A stretch of DNA of 64,000 bases from Ochromonas danica (taxonomy: Eukaryota; Sar; Chrysophyceae; Chromulinales; Chromulinaceae): positions 164,110 to 228,109 of the forward strand of contig VKHL01000032.1 of assembly GCA_015146655.1 (NCBI GenBank). Direction: 5' to 3'. This document shows positions 11,524 through 21,230 of the stretch, one piece after another; positions within the stretch are counted from its first letter, which is position 1; each line of letters begins with the position of its first letter. The notes below the pieces were generated by a model. The model ran no database searches. It was not told the origin of the DNA and worked only from the letters and a program-made list of their open reading frames with translations. The position numbers were made by a program, and so were the translations under genes.

Positions 11524-12600
11524 CACGTTTTCGACCTATTCTATTCTATTCTGGCTTGTCTTTAGTTGTGATCACGAGAAGGAAGTATGCAATTCACTTA
11601 GTTTTCTTTCTTCTGGTGGAAATGGGATATTCATTTGTTTAACCATCCTGTGTGCACTCTTTCATGGTTTCGACTGACTTCGACTTCCTGGAGTTGAGGA
11701 TATGATATGTTTCGACTTTAGGGTATTTATAGCGAAAACAATTCTTCTCTCCCTCTATTTTCTTTCTCAATTCCTATTCTTATTCTTCATTCTTAGTTAG
11801 ATTTATTTCCTGGCAAGAAAAGTAGACAAGTTGACTATTTTTGGCGAGTCTACTCTGGTCAACCTTGGTCTTCTAATTAAAGACGTCCACACGGTTGCGT
11901 TTTATTCTTGATTGTATTTGTTTTTAATAAGTGATGGTTTTCTCTTTGCTTATATGTTACCGTACTCTGCATTGATGTTTTTTGATCATTTGGCTGTCTT
12001 TAGCTCTGTTGACATAAATTAACTGTGCTGGTCGTACTTTGCATTCTGCAATGTCGCCGCCACAGCATAAGATTGCCACCTTGTTATTGTTGTCATTGTC
12101 ATTGTTATTGTTATTGTTGTTGTTCTTGTAGTCGAGGTTTAAACCAAATGATGGTTAAACTCCATGCCCTGGAAAGAGAAGATTACATTATGATTGTATT
12201 GACTAATAGTAAGCAAGGAAATAAATTCAAAACTGTGTTGACAGAACGAACCTTCGAGACTGTATGGCTATTTACATCCTACCATATAGTATTCTGATGA
12301 GCATCACATCATAACTCCACTACTTGCATTGCAATGAAATGGACCACAGAAATGCTATAACCCACTATAATTGGATATTGCCTGGCAGTCTCTCTTTGTG
12401 AATGTGTAATGAATAGTTTGAGTTTACTGTGTCGGACAAAACAAAGCACACCAACGGTCCAAAACTTGGTTTGAAACAGAATTTTCAAACGTCCCCCCTG
12501 TAAATGTGATTGTGTGTCTCCAATCATCTTTAAGCTGCTAGACTAAAATTATTCATCACATTGTCAAACAAACCAACAAACACTAATTTAAGGTAGTAGT
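11524..12600. other. Convergent 3' intergenic region
   Basis: About 1.1 kb between the stops of the cyclase (+) and the BRCA1-like gene (-). It is AT-rich, with T-rich and TAA-rich stretches fitting 3' UTRs. A TTGTCA/TTGTTA microsatellite lies at 12086-12130. The short frames here are low-complexity and unsupported. Confidence 0.5.
12086..12130. repeat. TTG-TTA type microsatellite
   Basis: Six-base TTGTCA and TTGTTA units followed by TTG triplets, directly visible in the sequence. No associated gene. Confidence 0.7.
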
Positions 12601-14363
12601 TTATGAGATTAAATAGTTGTCAAACGGTAGGATGGAGTAGTTGGTAATGCAGTCCATGAGCCAAATCGCCGTCACAATTGTAGAGTTTTCTTCCACAGGC
12701 AGCTGAGTTTGTAACAAGGCTTGATGTACATCAGCTGCTGGACACCATTCGGCGCTACTCCCAATGATAACCTATGAATCAGAAGGTATGGTTTATAGAT
12801 TAGCAACATCACCACAAATCATTTTCCAACGATAGTCAAACCTTGGCAAATACTTGTGAACTACTACTACTACCATTGTCTTCTTCACTGTCCCGAATTG
12901 CCCTAGCGTATTGCTCTATATTAGTAAACACACTTGCTCCACAGCGTAGAAGAAGATATTCTACATCAGATCGAGCAGGACCTGGTAATGGAAAGACACC
13001 AAACAGCAGCACATGGTACCCAAAGAACAATCCCTTCCTATTCCTCTGAGAAACACAACTTACATAAGAAACGATAGAGAGATCATTCATGCAACTGCCT
13101 CACCTTAGAATGCTCAAGTCTGGCTCTACGGGGAGCATGTTCGATGAATGCCTTGATGTTTCCTCTCACTTCATAGTCAGTCTCTGCTAAGATGGATCCC
13201 GCAGCAATGGAGTCTTCAATCCACTTCGTACTGACAATCCACGCCCCCTTGACAAGAGCTTGCATGTACTTCATAGTGCGTTGTCTCATGAGGTTATTTC
13301 GATCAACTGACACTACAAGATGACTCACTGTATCAGAGAAGTCACACGATAGTGAGACTTGTGTGAACAATGACAAGAACTTCGCCAACTTCTGGTCAAT
13401 ATTGTACTTTCCTTCAATAGCTGTTATCACTAAGGTGATATTACCACGTCTAGTGACTGCTGCTTTATTAGATGTTAGATGATGGTCTTCATTCTCGTAG
13501 TTTTCCTTGCCATGAGGTCTAAACGGAGATTTCTCTTTACCACCTGTAGGGCTCGTTATATCATCATCCTTAGTCGTTTGTCCCAGAGAACGTTTAGATC
13601 GTCGAGAACTGCGGTTTAATTCAGAATAGGCTTCAACAAAGGCTGCAGGGATGTCTTCATCTCGAAGACCATCCAGTACATATTTCACTGAATAGACAGG
13701 ACCAATGGTATCGACATGTTGCACTTCTTCCACCCTGCCTACCCCTCCAAGCTTGTTAATACCAGCCCAAGTACGAGGAAGGACGTTAACGAGGCTACCG
13801 ACTTCAAAGATCATAGGTTGGTTATGTGTGGAGGAGGAGGAAGATTGCTCTTCAGTTGTCGAGGTGGTGGTCGAAGGCTCAGTTGGGAGGACGAGTAACG
13901 AAGGAGATGACGGCAACAAGATGTTGGAATGAGATGATGTCATGGCAGTCATCATATGGGTAGCAGCAGATGTCTTGGATGATGATGAAGGAAGGGGTGG
14001 CAACCCACTACCCAGTGTCCGTACTGTCTGAAGCAGTGCTTGTGGCAGTGTCTCATATGGTTCTGATGGGATTGTCGTGTTTTCCATTTTCTCCAAAAAC
14101 TCTCCAAATAGTTGAAGAATGGGTTCTAATTGATGATATCCCTGTACATCTTCAACATGTACTTTATCAGTACAAAGTGGACAGAGTGGACGACATCGTA
14201 AGGCTTGTATGAGGCAGTGTTGACAGAAAACATGTCCACATGGCGGCGCTGCGGGAGAGATTATGACGTCCAGACAGATAGGACATGATATTAGCTTCTT
14301 CACATGATGTAACTCTTGTATAAATAGCTTCTTCTGGACTTCATTAATGATGAGAGATTGCAT
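12601..14363 (-). CDS. Compact BRCA1-like RING / Tudor-like / tandem-BRCT protein
   Basis: A predicted 544-aa protein in three phase-0 exons (14363-13104, 13045-12842, 12771-12601). A C3HC4 RING sits at residues 27-64 (C27, C30, C42, H44, C47, C50, C61, C64), fitting an E3 ubiquitin ligase. A Tudor/Agenet-like segment at about 184-250 is marked by RTWAGINKLGGVGRV and YSVKYVLDG. BRCT1 (about 308-410) contains QRTMKYMQALVKGAWIV and DYEVRG..RRAR, closely paralleling human BRCA1 BRCT1 (RTLKYFLGIAGGKWVVS, DFEVRG). BRCT2 spans exons 2-3 and ends with WLMDCITNYSILPFDNYLI. A nuclear role in DNA-damage ubiquitin signalling is inferred from architecture. It is far shorter than animal BRCA1 and closer to BARD1 in size, but lacks ankyrin repeats. 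The second donor (GTTTGA) is atypical but restores the BRCT fold. Confidence 0.87.
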
Positions 14364-14531
14364 GTTTTATTCTTTATACTTGATCTACTAGTTATAGAAG
14401 TTCTCATAGATACCACAGTTCTTCTCCAATTTGAATGTGTGGGCTGCCCTCCAGATGGCTAGACTTCTAGACTTCTTGATTGCCACATTGCCAGGCTGGT
14501 GCTTCTAAATGGCCCAACGGATCTGGAAGTA

Positions 14532-14560
14532 GTTAACTTAAGAAGAACGTTAACTTAAGA
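14532..14560 (+). promoter_or_regulatory. Tandem GTTAACTTAAG motif in divergent promoter
   Basis: Two exact copies of GTTAACTTAAG at 14532-14542 and 14549-14559, 17 bp apart, lie between the BRCA1-like gene (-) and the DUF389 gene (+). Both point toward the DUF389 start about 65-90 bp away. Confidence 0.45.
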
Positions 14561-14621
14561 ATGGCTTTGTTGTGATGAGCTGTTGAACAAATGACAAGAC
14601 AAGACTGGAAGAAAGTGGACG

Positions 14622-16690
14622 ATGCCAGCTTCTCTTGTCATCATCCTCGCTCCGAGTATAGCTCACCTCAGTAAAGATAAGATTATCTTTCCTGTTCATC
14701 TAAACCAAGTAAAGTAAGCTTTATATGCTTAATCTATTCGGCTATCATAATCTAACAGTCCGAACAACCTCTCCTCCACAATAGCAAAGAGGAAGAAGGA
14801 GTCACTTCCACCTCATCCCATTCTCCTTCTTCTGTTCTTCCTGATGGTCCATTGGAGAAAGGTGATGGATCTTCACGGGAAGAAAAAACTGATTCTGTCT
14901 CGGAGGATTTGGTGGAGATTTCTGTTCGAAATTTCATTTCCGAGGAATTGGAACGCTTCTTTGTTGAGGGTCTAACTCTCACACGACCCACCTTGATCGA
15001 AGATGAGAAAAGCAATAGTGTACAGGTCAGGTGAACTAGTTACCAGCCCATCAATTGACTAACTCATTCAATTTGTGGTGGTTATGGTTGTCTGTGTGTC
15101 AATCGATACTCAGGCCATGTGTATTTGTGCAGAAGAAGTGGATCGAATTTTAGATCGGCTGGCTAGGCGAGGAGTTGGCTCTGTGATTGGAAGCGTGAAT
15201 GTGATGAGCTTGGAGATGACTCGATTCAATCCCTTCCTGCGGGACGAAGTCATTCGCGAGAGCACAGTCAGCGAGAAAATGGGTAATACCTACGGCGGTA
15301 GAAGTCGTAGTAACACATTTATGTCTGTGCATGGAGGTGAGGAGACCGCTAAACAGGAGTGCCCGCTTCCAGCACCTGAAGAAGTGACGGAATCGACAAA
15401 AAATGCGAACTCTGTGTTTCGCTTGAAAGAAACCGCCAGTCAGATTCGAATAGAGCAGATGATTGAGCAAATGGAGGTAAGGTTTTCTCGTGATGTTATT
15501 GGAAATCTATTTACCTCCGTATTGGTTGCCAACAGATTGCAGCAACAATGAACTTCGACTTCATCATGTTGATCACAATGGCCAGCGTGATTGCAGGGAT
15601 TGGTCTTGTTACGAACAATATAGTTGCTCTTGTTGCTTCAATGCTTATTTCACCAATGATGGGTCCCGTACTTGCCTTGACTTTTGGAGCCACCATTTGT
15701 GATTGGCCATTGTCGCTCTTGGGCTTGCGATCAGAGTTGATATCCTTGACATACTGTATTTTCGTTGGCTTCGTCATTGGATTAGTGACAATAGGCTTTG
15801 GAACTGGAGGAGGAAGTAACTGGCCGACGGATGAAATGAAAAGCAGAGGTGTGGCTGAAGGATTGGCCATCGGGCTTGCCATCGCTATTCCTTCGGGAAT
15901 GGGAGTAGCCTTGTCTATTCTGGGAAATAACACGACTTCATTAGTAGGTGTGGCAATATCTGCTTCTCTTCTTCCTCCTGCTGTGAATTGTGGCATTGCA
16001 TTTGCGTATGCTGCAGCTGGTTTTCAACGTGACCCAGATGCAGTGGATGATGATCACCTCTCAGACTTCACTACCTCTGAGAGCTATACTCGCTTGGGAG
16101 GGATATCTCTCGCCTTGACGGTGGTCAACATCGTTGCTATTTTCTTTTCAGCTTGGACTATATTCCGAATCAAGGAAATTGCACCTCAGCAAAATAAGAG
16201 TCAGCTTTGGCAGCATGGGATTCAAGCATTTCGTGAGTACATTGGTGAATCCCAGCCAGGTGCTGAGGCTACATCTCAAGCCCACTCGATTCGTAGTTCG
16301 GTAAGAGCATTTTTCGAAGGGGTCAGTCAGAACGATGAAACAACACGACGAGCGCGCCCCAAGAGTTTGCCTGTTGGTCGGATCAGTTTTCCGAAAAGCG
16401 TTGGCCAGGAAAGTCAGGATGACATGTTGTTAGAGATGATGGAGGCAATTCCTTTTTCTCCTCCTCCTTTATCTCAGTTTTTGTCTTCCACGGAACAACC
16501 GCATTTTATTCGCAATAGAGAACGATTCAGAGCAAGATCCCCGGCTCCCACTCGTAATGATGTAGCACAGCCCGGCAACGTACAAGCAAAAGTGCTAACC
16601 GCTTCGGAAGAAGAAATAGGTAGAATTAAGAAGAAGATGAAAGAAAGTGGTCGTATCGTGGTCAAAAGAACAAGAAGTGGTCTCCATTAA
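14622..16690 (+). CDS. DUF389 (TIGR00341-like) multi-pass membrane protein
   Basis: Exons are 14622-14708, 14759-15025, 15114-15476 and 15536-16690, about 623 aa. The soluble N-terminal part has a DUF389 sensor-like strand pattern (AEEVDRILDRLARRGVG). The membrane core begins with ASVIAGIGLVTNNIVALVAS followed by MLISPMMGPVLA, the family hallmark, and has about five or six hydrophobic segments to residue 410, with PSGMGVALSILGNN and SLLPPAVNCGIAFAYA. The C-terminal 150 residues are cytosolic-looking, Ser/Pro/Arg-rich and end basic. DUF389 proteins are common in bacteria and some algae; their transport substrate is not established. The first exon is inferred: the frame is open upstream to an acceptor at 14758, and the ATG at 14622 joins in phase 0. 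Confidence 0.85.
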
Positions 16691-17016
16691 TCAGCGAGGA
16701 AAGTTAATGTTACAGTTAATGTCACAGTTAATCTTATGGTGGGATGTTCGTGTTCAGGTTGTCATGAATATCTGTGTGGTGTAATGTTATAAAAGTCGTA
16801 AATTACGGTTTCAAAGTCTTCTTTCCTGTGGTGGCTGCTGACTGGTTTTGTTGGAAGGCTGAGCATCATCACAACAAGAGAAGGAAGTGAACCATTGCTG
16901 ACTGCTGACTACTGCATCATCATCATCCTCATCGTCCATCCTCCTCCTCGACACAATCCATACTACCTCAACCTCTCTCCCTCTAGCAACAACTATCTAT
17001 ATACCTATCTATCAGA

Positions 17017-17296
17017 ATGCTTGGTAAAGGTCCTCTTCTCAATCTCTTCTCTTGGTTTTCTCTCTTTGCTCCCATTGCTCTTATCTTCTACACTGAAGAC
17101 TACTTGTAAGTCAGCAGCTGTTTGATCCACATCTTATAGAGTGAATGCTCACTTTGTCTACTTGTTTGCCTGGTTAATTGATTGCAGGAAAATCTTGCTT
17201 GCCTGGGTTGCTTTCTTCCTTCTGGTCCTCTTCTATCCTCCCTACGGTCTCATGATGCCTCACAAATACAGCGACCTCCCTGGAAACAGAAGCTAA
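17017..17296 (+). CDS. 65-aa two-helix membrane protein
   Basis: Two exons (17017-17105, 17188-17296) with strong splice sites (TT|GTAAGT, TTGCAG) give a 65-aa protein. It has two hydrophobic helices, LFSWFSLFAPIALIFY and LLAWVAFFLLVLFYPPYGL, separated by a short acidic/basic turn (TEDYLK) and followed by a hydrophilic tail ending PGNRS. I do not recognise the family. Clean splicing phase, two well-formed helices and a CT-rich leader support a real gene that is too short for ordinary ORF filters. Size and topology resemble small accessory subunits of membrane complexes, but that is speculation. Confidence 0.68.
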
Positions 17297-17469
17297 ATGC
17301 CAGGAGTCTGTAGTAGTTTTTGTTGGTCTGATTGTCATTGCGATGATATCGAACTGTATATAATTATATTTCATCATTTGCCCACACTAGCAAGGCTCGG
17401 CTTGCATCCGGTCGACTACTTTACTTCAAAAACATCCTATTACACTATCATGGAATAAGGTCTAAGAAT

Positions 17470-18820
17470 CTATGAGCAGCCTCCAGGGCGAGCGTGTTGG
17501 TGGTGATGGTCATGCCCATGGCCTTGCTCGGCCCCAGGATTCACACCCTTCAGCATGCCCGTGAGGAAGAGCTCGGCAGCACGATAAGAAGATCTAACTA
17601 GAGGTCCTGCCGCTACATAGCGGAAGCCTAGCTGCAACGCGCGCTGTCTCCAATCTTCAAACTCGGCAGGTTCGACATAGCGCTGTATAGAGAGGTGGCG
17701 ATGAGAAGGACGTAAATATTGACCTAACGTGAGCACTTCCACGCCTGCGTTGTGGATGTCCTTGATAGCCTGTTCAATATCCTCTGCATTCTCTCCTAAA
17801 CCTAGCATAAGAGAGGTCTTCGTAACAATTCCTTTTCCCTCGCGCTGATTGCGTCCAACAAACTTCGCATGCTCCAAGACTTTGAGCGACTGCTTATAGT
17901 TAGCGCGATAATCTCGGACTCGGCGTTGCAAGCGCTCGACAGTCTCCACCTAATGAGCAGAATACAGCAAAAAATAATCAACAAACTGTTTCAAACGCAG
18001 CAAAATAGCAAAAAGGGCAATTACATTGTGTGCGAACACGTCCAAACCACTGGTGGCCACTTTCTCAACCAAAGGTAATTCTCCGCGGAAATCCGGCGTT
18101 AGGCATTCAACAAGAATCTTGTCAACTTTCAGTTTAAGCTGTTGCACCGTGAGAGCGAAATGGCCAGCACCTTGATCTGGCAGCTCGTCACGGTCAACAG
18201 AAGTCAAAACAACATAATCCAAGCCCCACTGTGCAACCGCATCAGCAACATGATATGGTTCCTCAGGATCAAGAGGAGGAGGGGCTCTCATTGTTTTGAC
18301 AGAACAAAACGCACATCCACGAGTGCAATGCTCGCCCATAATCATGATCGTTGCCGTGGCAGTTCCTTTCGCACCACCCCAGCATTCTCCAATATTGGGA
18401 CACTTGGCTTCTTCACAGACAGTAGCTAACTTTAACGATCTCACGGTGTCTCGTAGGCGCGTGTAGTTCTCTCCTGTGGGGGGAATGGCCTTCAGCCATG
18501 GAGGCTTTTGTAAGGTCTTTTTCGACCCTTTAGTGCTTTTGTGGAGAGTGACATTAACACCCATGAGATCTTCCTTCTGTAGTTTCTCTCTTAGACCAGC
18601 CAAAGTCGTCTTTTCCGCCTAATTCCGACAGACCAGTCAGTCCATCACAAGGAAAACAAGAAAAGAAGAGAAAGTCACTACAACTGACCGCTTCAGAAGA
18701 AAACAACCTCTTGCATGGCATGGCATAGATGCCTTTCCTAGTCAACAACCTTCTAGAAGAGTCCAACATCACAACTTTTGTTATTCTCTTTGTTGTTGTG
18801 ATGATGAGGGGGGAAGACAT
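17470..18820 (-). CDS. LIAS: Lipoyl synthase, mitochondrial
   Basis: A radical-SAM enzyme that inserts two sulfurs into protein-bound octanoyl groups to form lipoyl cofactor. Exons 18820-18689, 18618-18025 and 17949-17470 encode 401 aa. The N terminus ([17 protein letters not shown]) is Arg/Ser-rich without acidic residues, fitting a mitochondrial presequence. The auxiliary cluster motif [12 protein letters not shown] and the radical-SAM motif CTRGCAFC are both intact. GLDVFAHN and the LMLGLGE motif are conserved, as is the Arg-Ser-Ser-Tyr end ([10 protein letters not shown]). The tail after this is unusual: a short His-rich [10 protein letters not shown] segment ending CS. A divergent gene starts 400 bp away. 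Confidence 0.96.
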
Positions 18821-19221
18821 GAATGACTAAGTCGGGGAAAGAGAGCGAGGAAGGAAGAGTTATAACTCTAAATAATAGACTTTACCTGTCGTTGAAGGTC
18901 AGGTTGAGCAGTCTCGTTGTTTCGTTGTTTCGATGTTTCGTTGTTTCGATATTTCGATGTTTCGATGTTTCGTATGTCAGTGAGTGCTGCAGTGCAGTGC
19001 CAGCAGGCTGTGCGATGGAAGGCCTGCTGGAGTTGCTCAACAACTTCTTCTTCTTCCTTCTTCTTCTTCTTCTCCCAGCTCACCTTTCACTTCCACTCTA
19101 TCTTCTCAATCTTCTCTTCTCTTCTTTCCTTCTTACTTAACCTTGTCTTGGATTAGGTTTCTATTTTCTCTCTGTATTGATAGCGATTCCTCTTGTTGAA
19201 ATCGATCGGAAATTGTAGTAG
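18821..19221. promoter_or_regulatory. Divergent promoter between LIAS and the phosphoesterase-like gene
   Basis: A 401-bp shared upstream region. It contains an imperfect tandem repeat of TTGTTTCG/ATGTTTCG units at 18913-18972 and a long CTT-rich run at about 19045-19080. The same TTGTTTCGA unit recurs in the divergent promoter near 26127. Confidence 0.5.
18913..18972. repeat. Short tandem repeat of (T)TGTTTCG units
   Basis: About seven imperfect 8-9 bp copies (CGTTGTTTCG, ATGTTTCG, ATATTTCG) in the LIAS/phosphoesterase divergent promoter. Confidence 0.75.
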
Positions 19222-20529
19222 ATGAGCAGCATTTTAGATAAGTTCAAGACACGCAGGAAGTCAGGCAATGATGCCGTGGATATTAGCAAAACTCAAAAAC
19301 CATCTAATCCTCCACCCCCTCTACAGTCTGTTGGAGAACATGAGAATAGCATTACTTTGAAGAGATCGGACGGATTGCGTCACGATCTCATCTCCGTCTT
19401 CTCCACACCTGGCATTTCCAATGTCATCAAAGAGACGACAGCACAAGTAGATGCTAAAGCTTCAGGTGAGGAAGACGAAGAAGATGAAGAGCATGATCGT
19501 ATCTCCATCTCTCGTTCTGATGGAATCACACATGATATTATTCGCGTTTTCAAAGCGACAAGTGATTGTACAGGCGAGTCCTTGAAATTGACTCCCACAC
19601 CAACCAGCAGTTCTCCTAATCCTCCTTCGGTTTCGAAGACACCTAAGGGACGTGCTATCTCCCTCACGATCAAAGAATTTGCGAAAATGGCAACAAACTC
19701 CATCAAGTCTACGAGCAACTTGAATGAAGTCATTAACACAGCTCCTGCTCTCTCTTTCACCACACCAACTTTTGCACCGAAGTCGGTACGTATTGTGCAT
19801 ATGTCAGATACGCATAATTTCTTGGATAGGAACAAACGTAGTTCTTTTCTCCCTCATGGTGATATCCTTGTTCATACGGGATCTTTCACGAACCGAGGCA
19901 CAGAAGAAGAGTATGGTCAATTTAATGCTTGGCTAGGTTCTGTCGCAGATATCTACCATTATCGTATTGTTGTCCTTGGTAGCCGAGACGTGAAGCTCTT
20001 TGGTAATGATTGGGATGTGATGAAGCATATGCTTTCCAATGCTACCCACGTGCTTTGCCATACGGAAGTCACTGTGTTGGGCATTCGATTCTATGGTTGT
20101 CCTTGGCATTGGGGACACAAACATAACTATACAATTCGTCCTGGCGCACCGTCTTCAACGTCAGGGAGATTTGAGGATATTCCCGTTGGTGTGCATGTCT
20201 TGCTGACTCACGTGCCAGCATTCCACCGACTCGATGCCACCACTGCCGCTGAAGTCAAGGAGCATTGGGGTAGCCGCGAGCTTGTCGAGCATCTTCGTAG
20301 AGTTCGTCCGGGTCTTCATCTTCATGGTCATGTCAAGGACTCACGCGGTGTGTTGCCAGCTTTCGCGAACTCACCATTGACAGTCAACAGCTCTATGGTG
20401 GACAAAGATATCAACGTTCTTTTCGCCTGTCCTCATGTGATCAAAGCCACACAACTCCTTGGAGTTGCTGATTCGAACACAAATAAAAGTGTGATCAGTT
20501 GGTCCTTTGCTTTAGATAACTTGGAATGA
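19222..20529 (+). CDS. MPPED-like metallophosphoesterase-fold protein, probably catalytically dead
   Basis: A single-exon, 435-aa protein. Residues about 189-380 match the MPPED1/2 (239FB) branch of calcineurin-like phosphoesterases: HMSDTH, PHGDILVHTG, FNAWLGS, RFYGCPWHW, LLTH, LHLHGH. Several metal-ligand positions are changed. The bridging Asp of the usual HAGDFT is Ser221 (HTGSFT), the GNHE motif is GSRD (253-256), and the last motif reads GHVK rather than GHxH. Asp196, His198 and His330 remain. The N-terminal 150 residues are low-complexity except for two copies of a motif, SITLKRSDGLRHDLISVF (43-60) and SISRSDGITHDIIRVF (95-110). A binding or scaffold role is more likely than catalysis; this is inference. 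Confidence 0.85.
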   Translation: MSSILDKFKTRRKSGNDAVDISKTQKPSNPPPPLQSVGEHENSITLKRSDGLRHDLISVFSTPGISNVIKETTAQVDAKASGEEDEEDEEHDRISISRSDGITHDIIRVFKATSDCTGESLKLTPTPTSSSPNPPSVSKTPKGRAISLTIKEFAKMATNSIKSTSNLNEVINTAPALSFTTPTFAPKSVRIVHMSDTHNFLDRNKRSSFLPHGDILVHTGSFTNRGTEEEYGQFNAWLGSVADIYHYRIVVLGSRDVKLFGNDWDVMKHMLSNATHVLCHTEVTVLGIRFYGCPWHWGHKHNYTIRPGAPSSTSGRFEDIPVGVHVLLTHVPAFHRLDATTAAEVKEHWGSRELVEHLRRVRPGLHLHGHVKDSRGVLPAFANSPLTVNSSMVDKDINVLFACPHVIKATQLLGVADSNTNKSVISWSFALDNLE

Positions 20530-21230
20530 TGAGTCTATTGTTGTCAAGGAGGAGTCAAAGCTAAGGTCCATGAATAACTTGAGACCAATATTGCTTTGAT
20601 TCTTCGACTCGTTTCCAACCTTGTTCTTCTCCAATATCATCTGTCTTTAGATGTGATAGAGGAGCTCGTTGCTTTATGTTGTGTGGAGTGTAAGAAGGAT
20701 AAACCTGTACTGCTGAAATGCCATGACTTTGGTTAATTTGATTTGATTTGATTTGATTGCAATAGCGCATGGTAAAAAGGCTAAACGAAGTAAAGAGACA
20801 GAGGCAAAAGAAACAAGGCGCTACCTCAGATGATCGAATAGAACAATCCAACAAAACAAGAATGAGCACCACAAGTGAAAACATTTCTGTCACTCGCAGC
20901 TTCTTGTGAGAGTTAAGACCCCGTCGAGGTCTTTTTGGAAAATGGCGCTGTGGTCTCTAGGACCTCCGGATATCATCTATTATTAGCCTTGAACAACAGC
21001 TTCAGAATTAAGTGGCTTCGCTTTGACAAATGAACGACACGAAGTTACTCCAGAGCACTCATCGATGACAGGTATTACACGAAATAATACAAGTCGTCGG
21101 TAAGATATAATGAAAATATTTAACCCAAATGGGATGTTATGGAAATACACTTCTTTGTGATAAATATAGAGAGAAAACAAAGCAAAAAAATAACACATGC
21201 AAACTAAGTCACAAAAAACACACTATACAA
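20530..21230. other. Convergent 3' intergenic region
   Basis: About 700 bp between two convergent stops. It contains an ATTTG pentamer run near 20737-20757. No coding signal is seen. Confidence 0.5.

Noticed and set aside
12025-12297. 90-codon Cys/His-rich frame
   Set aside because: Produced by translation of a TTG/TTA microsatellite in a 3' intergenic region.
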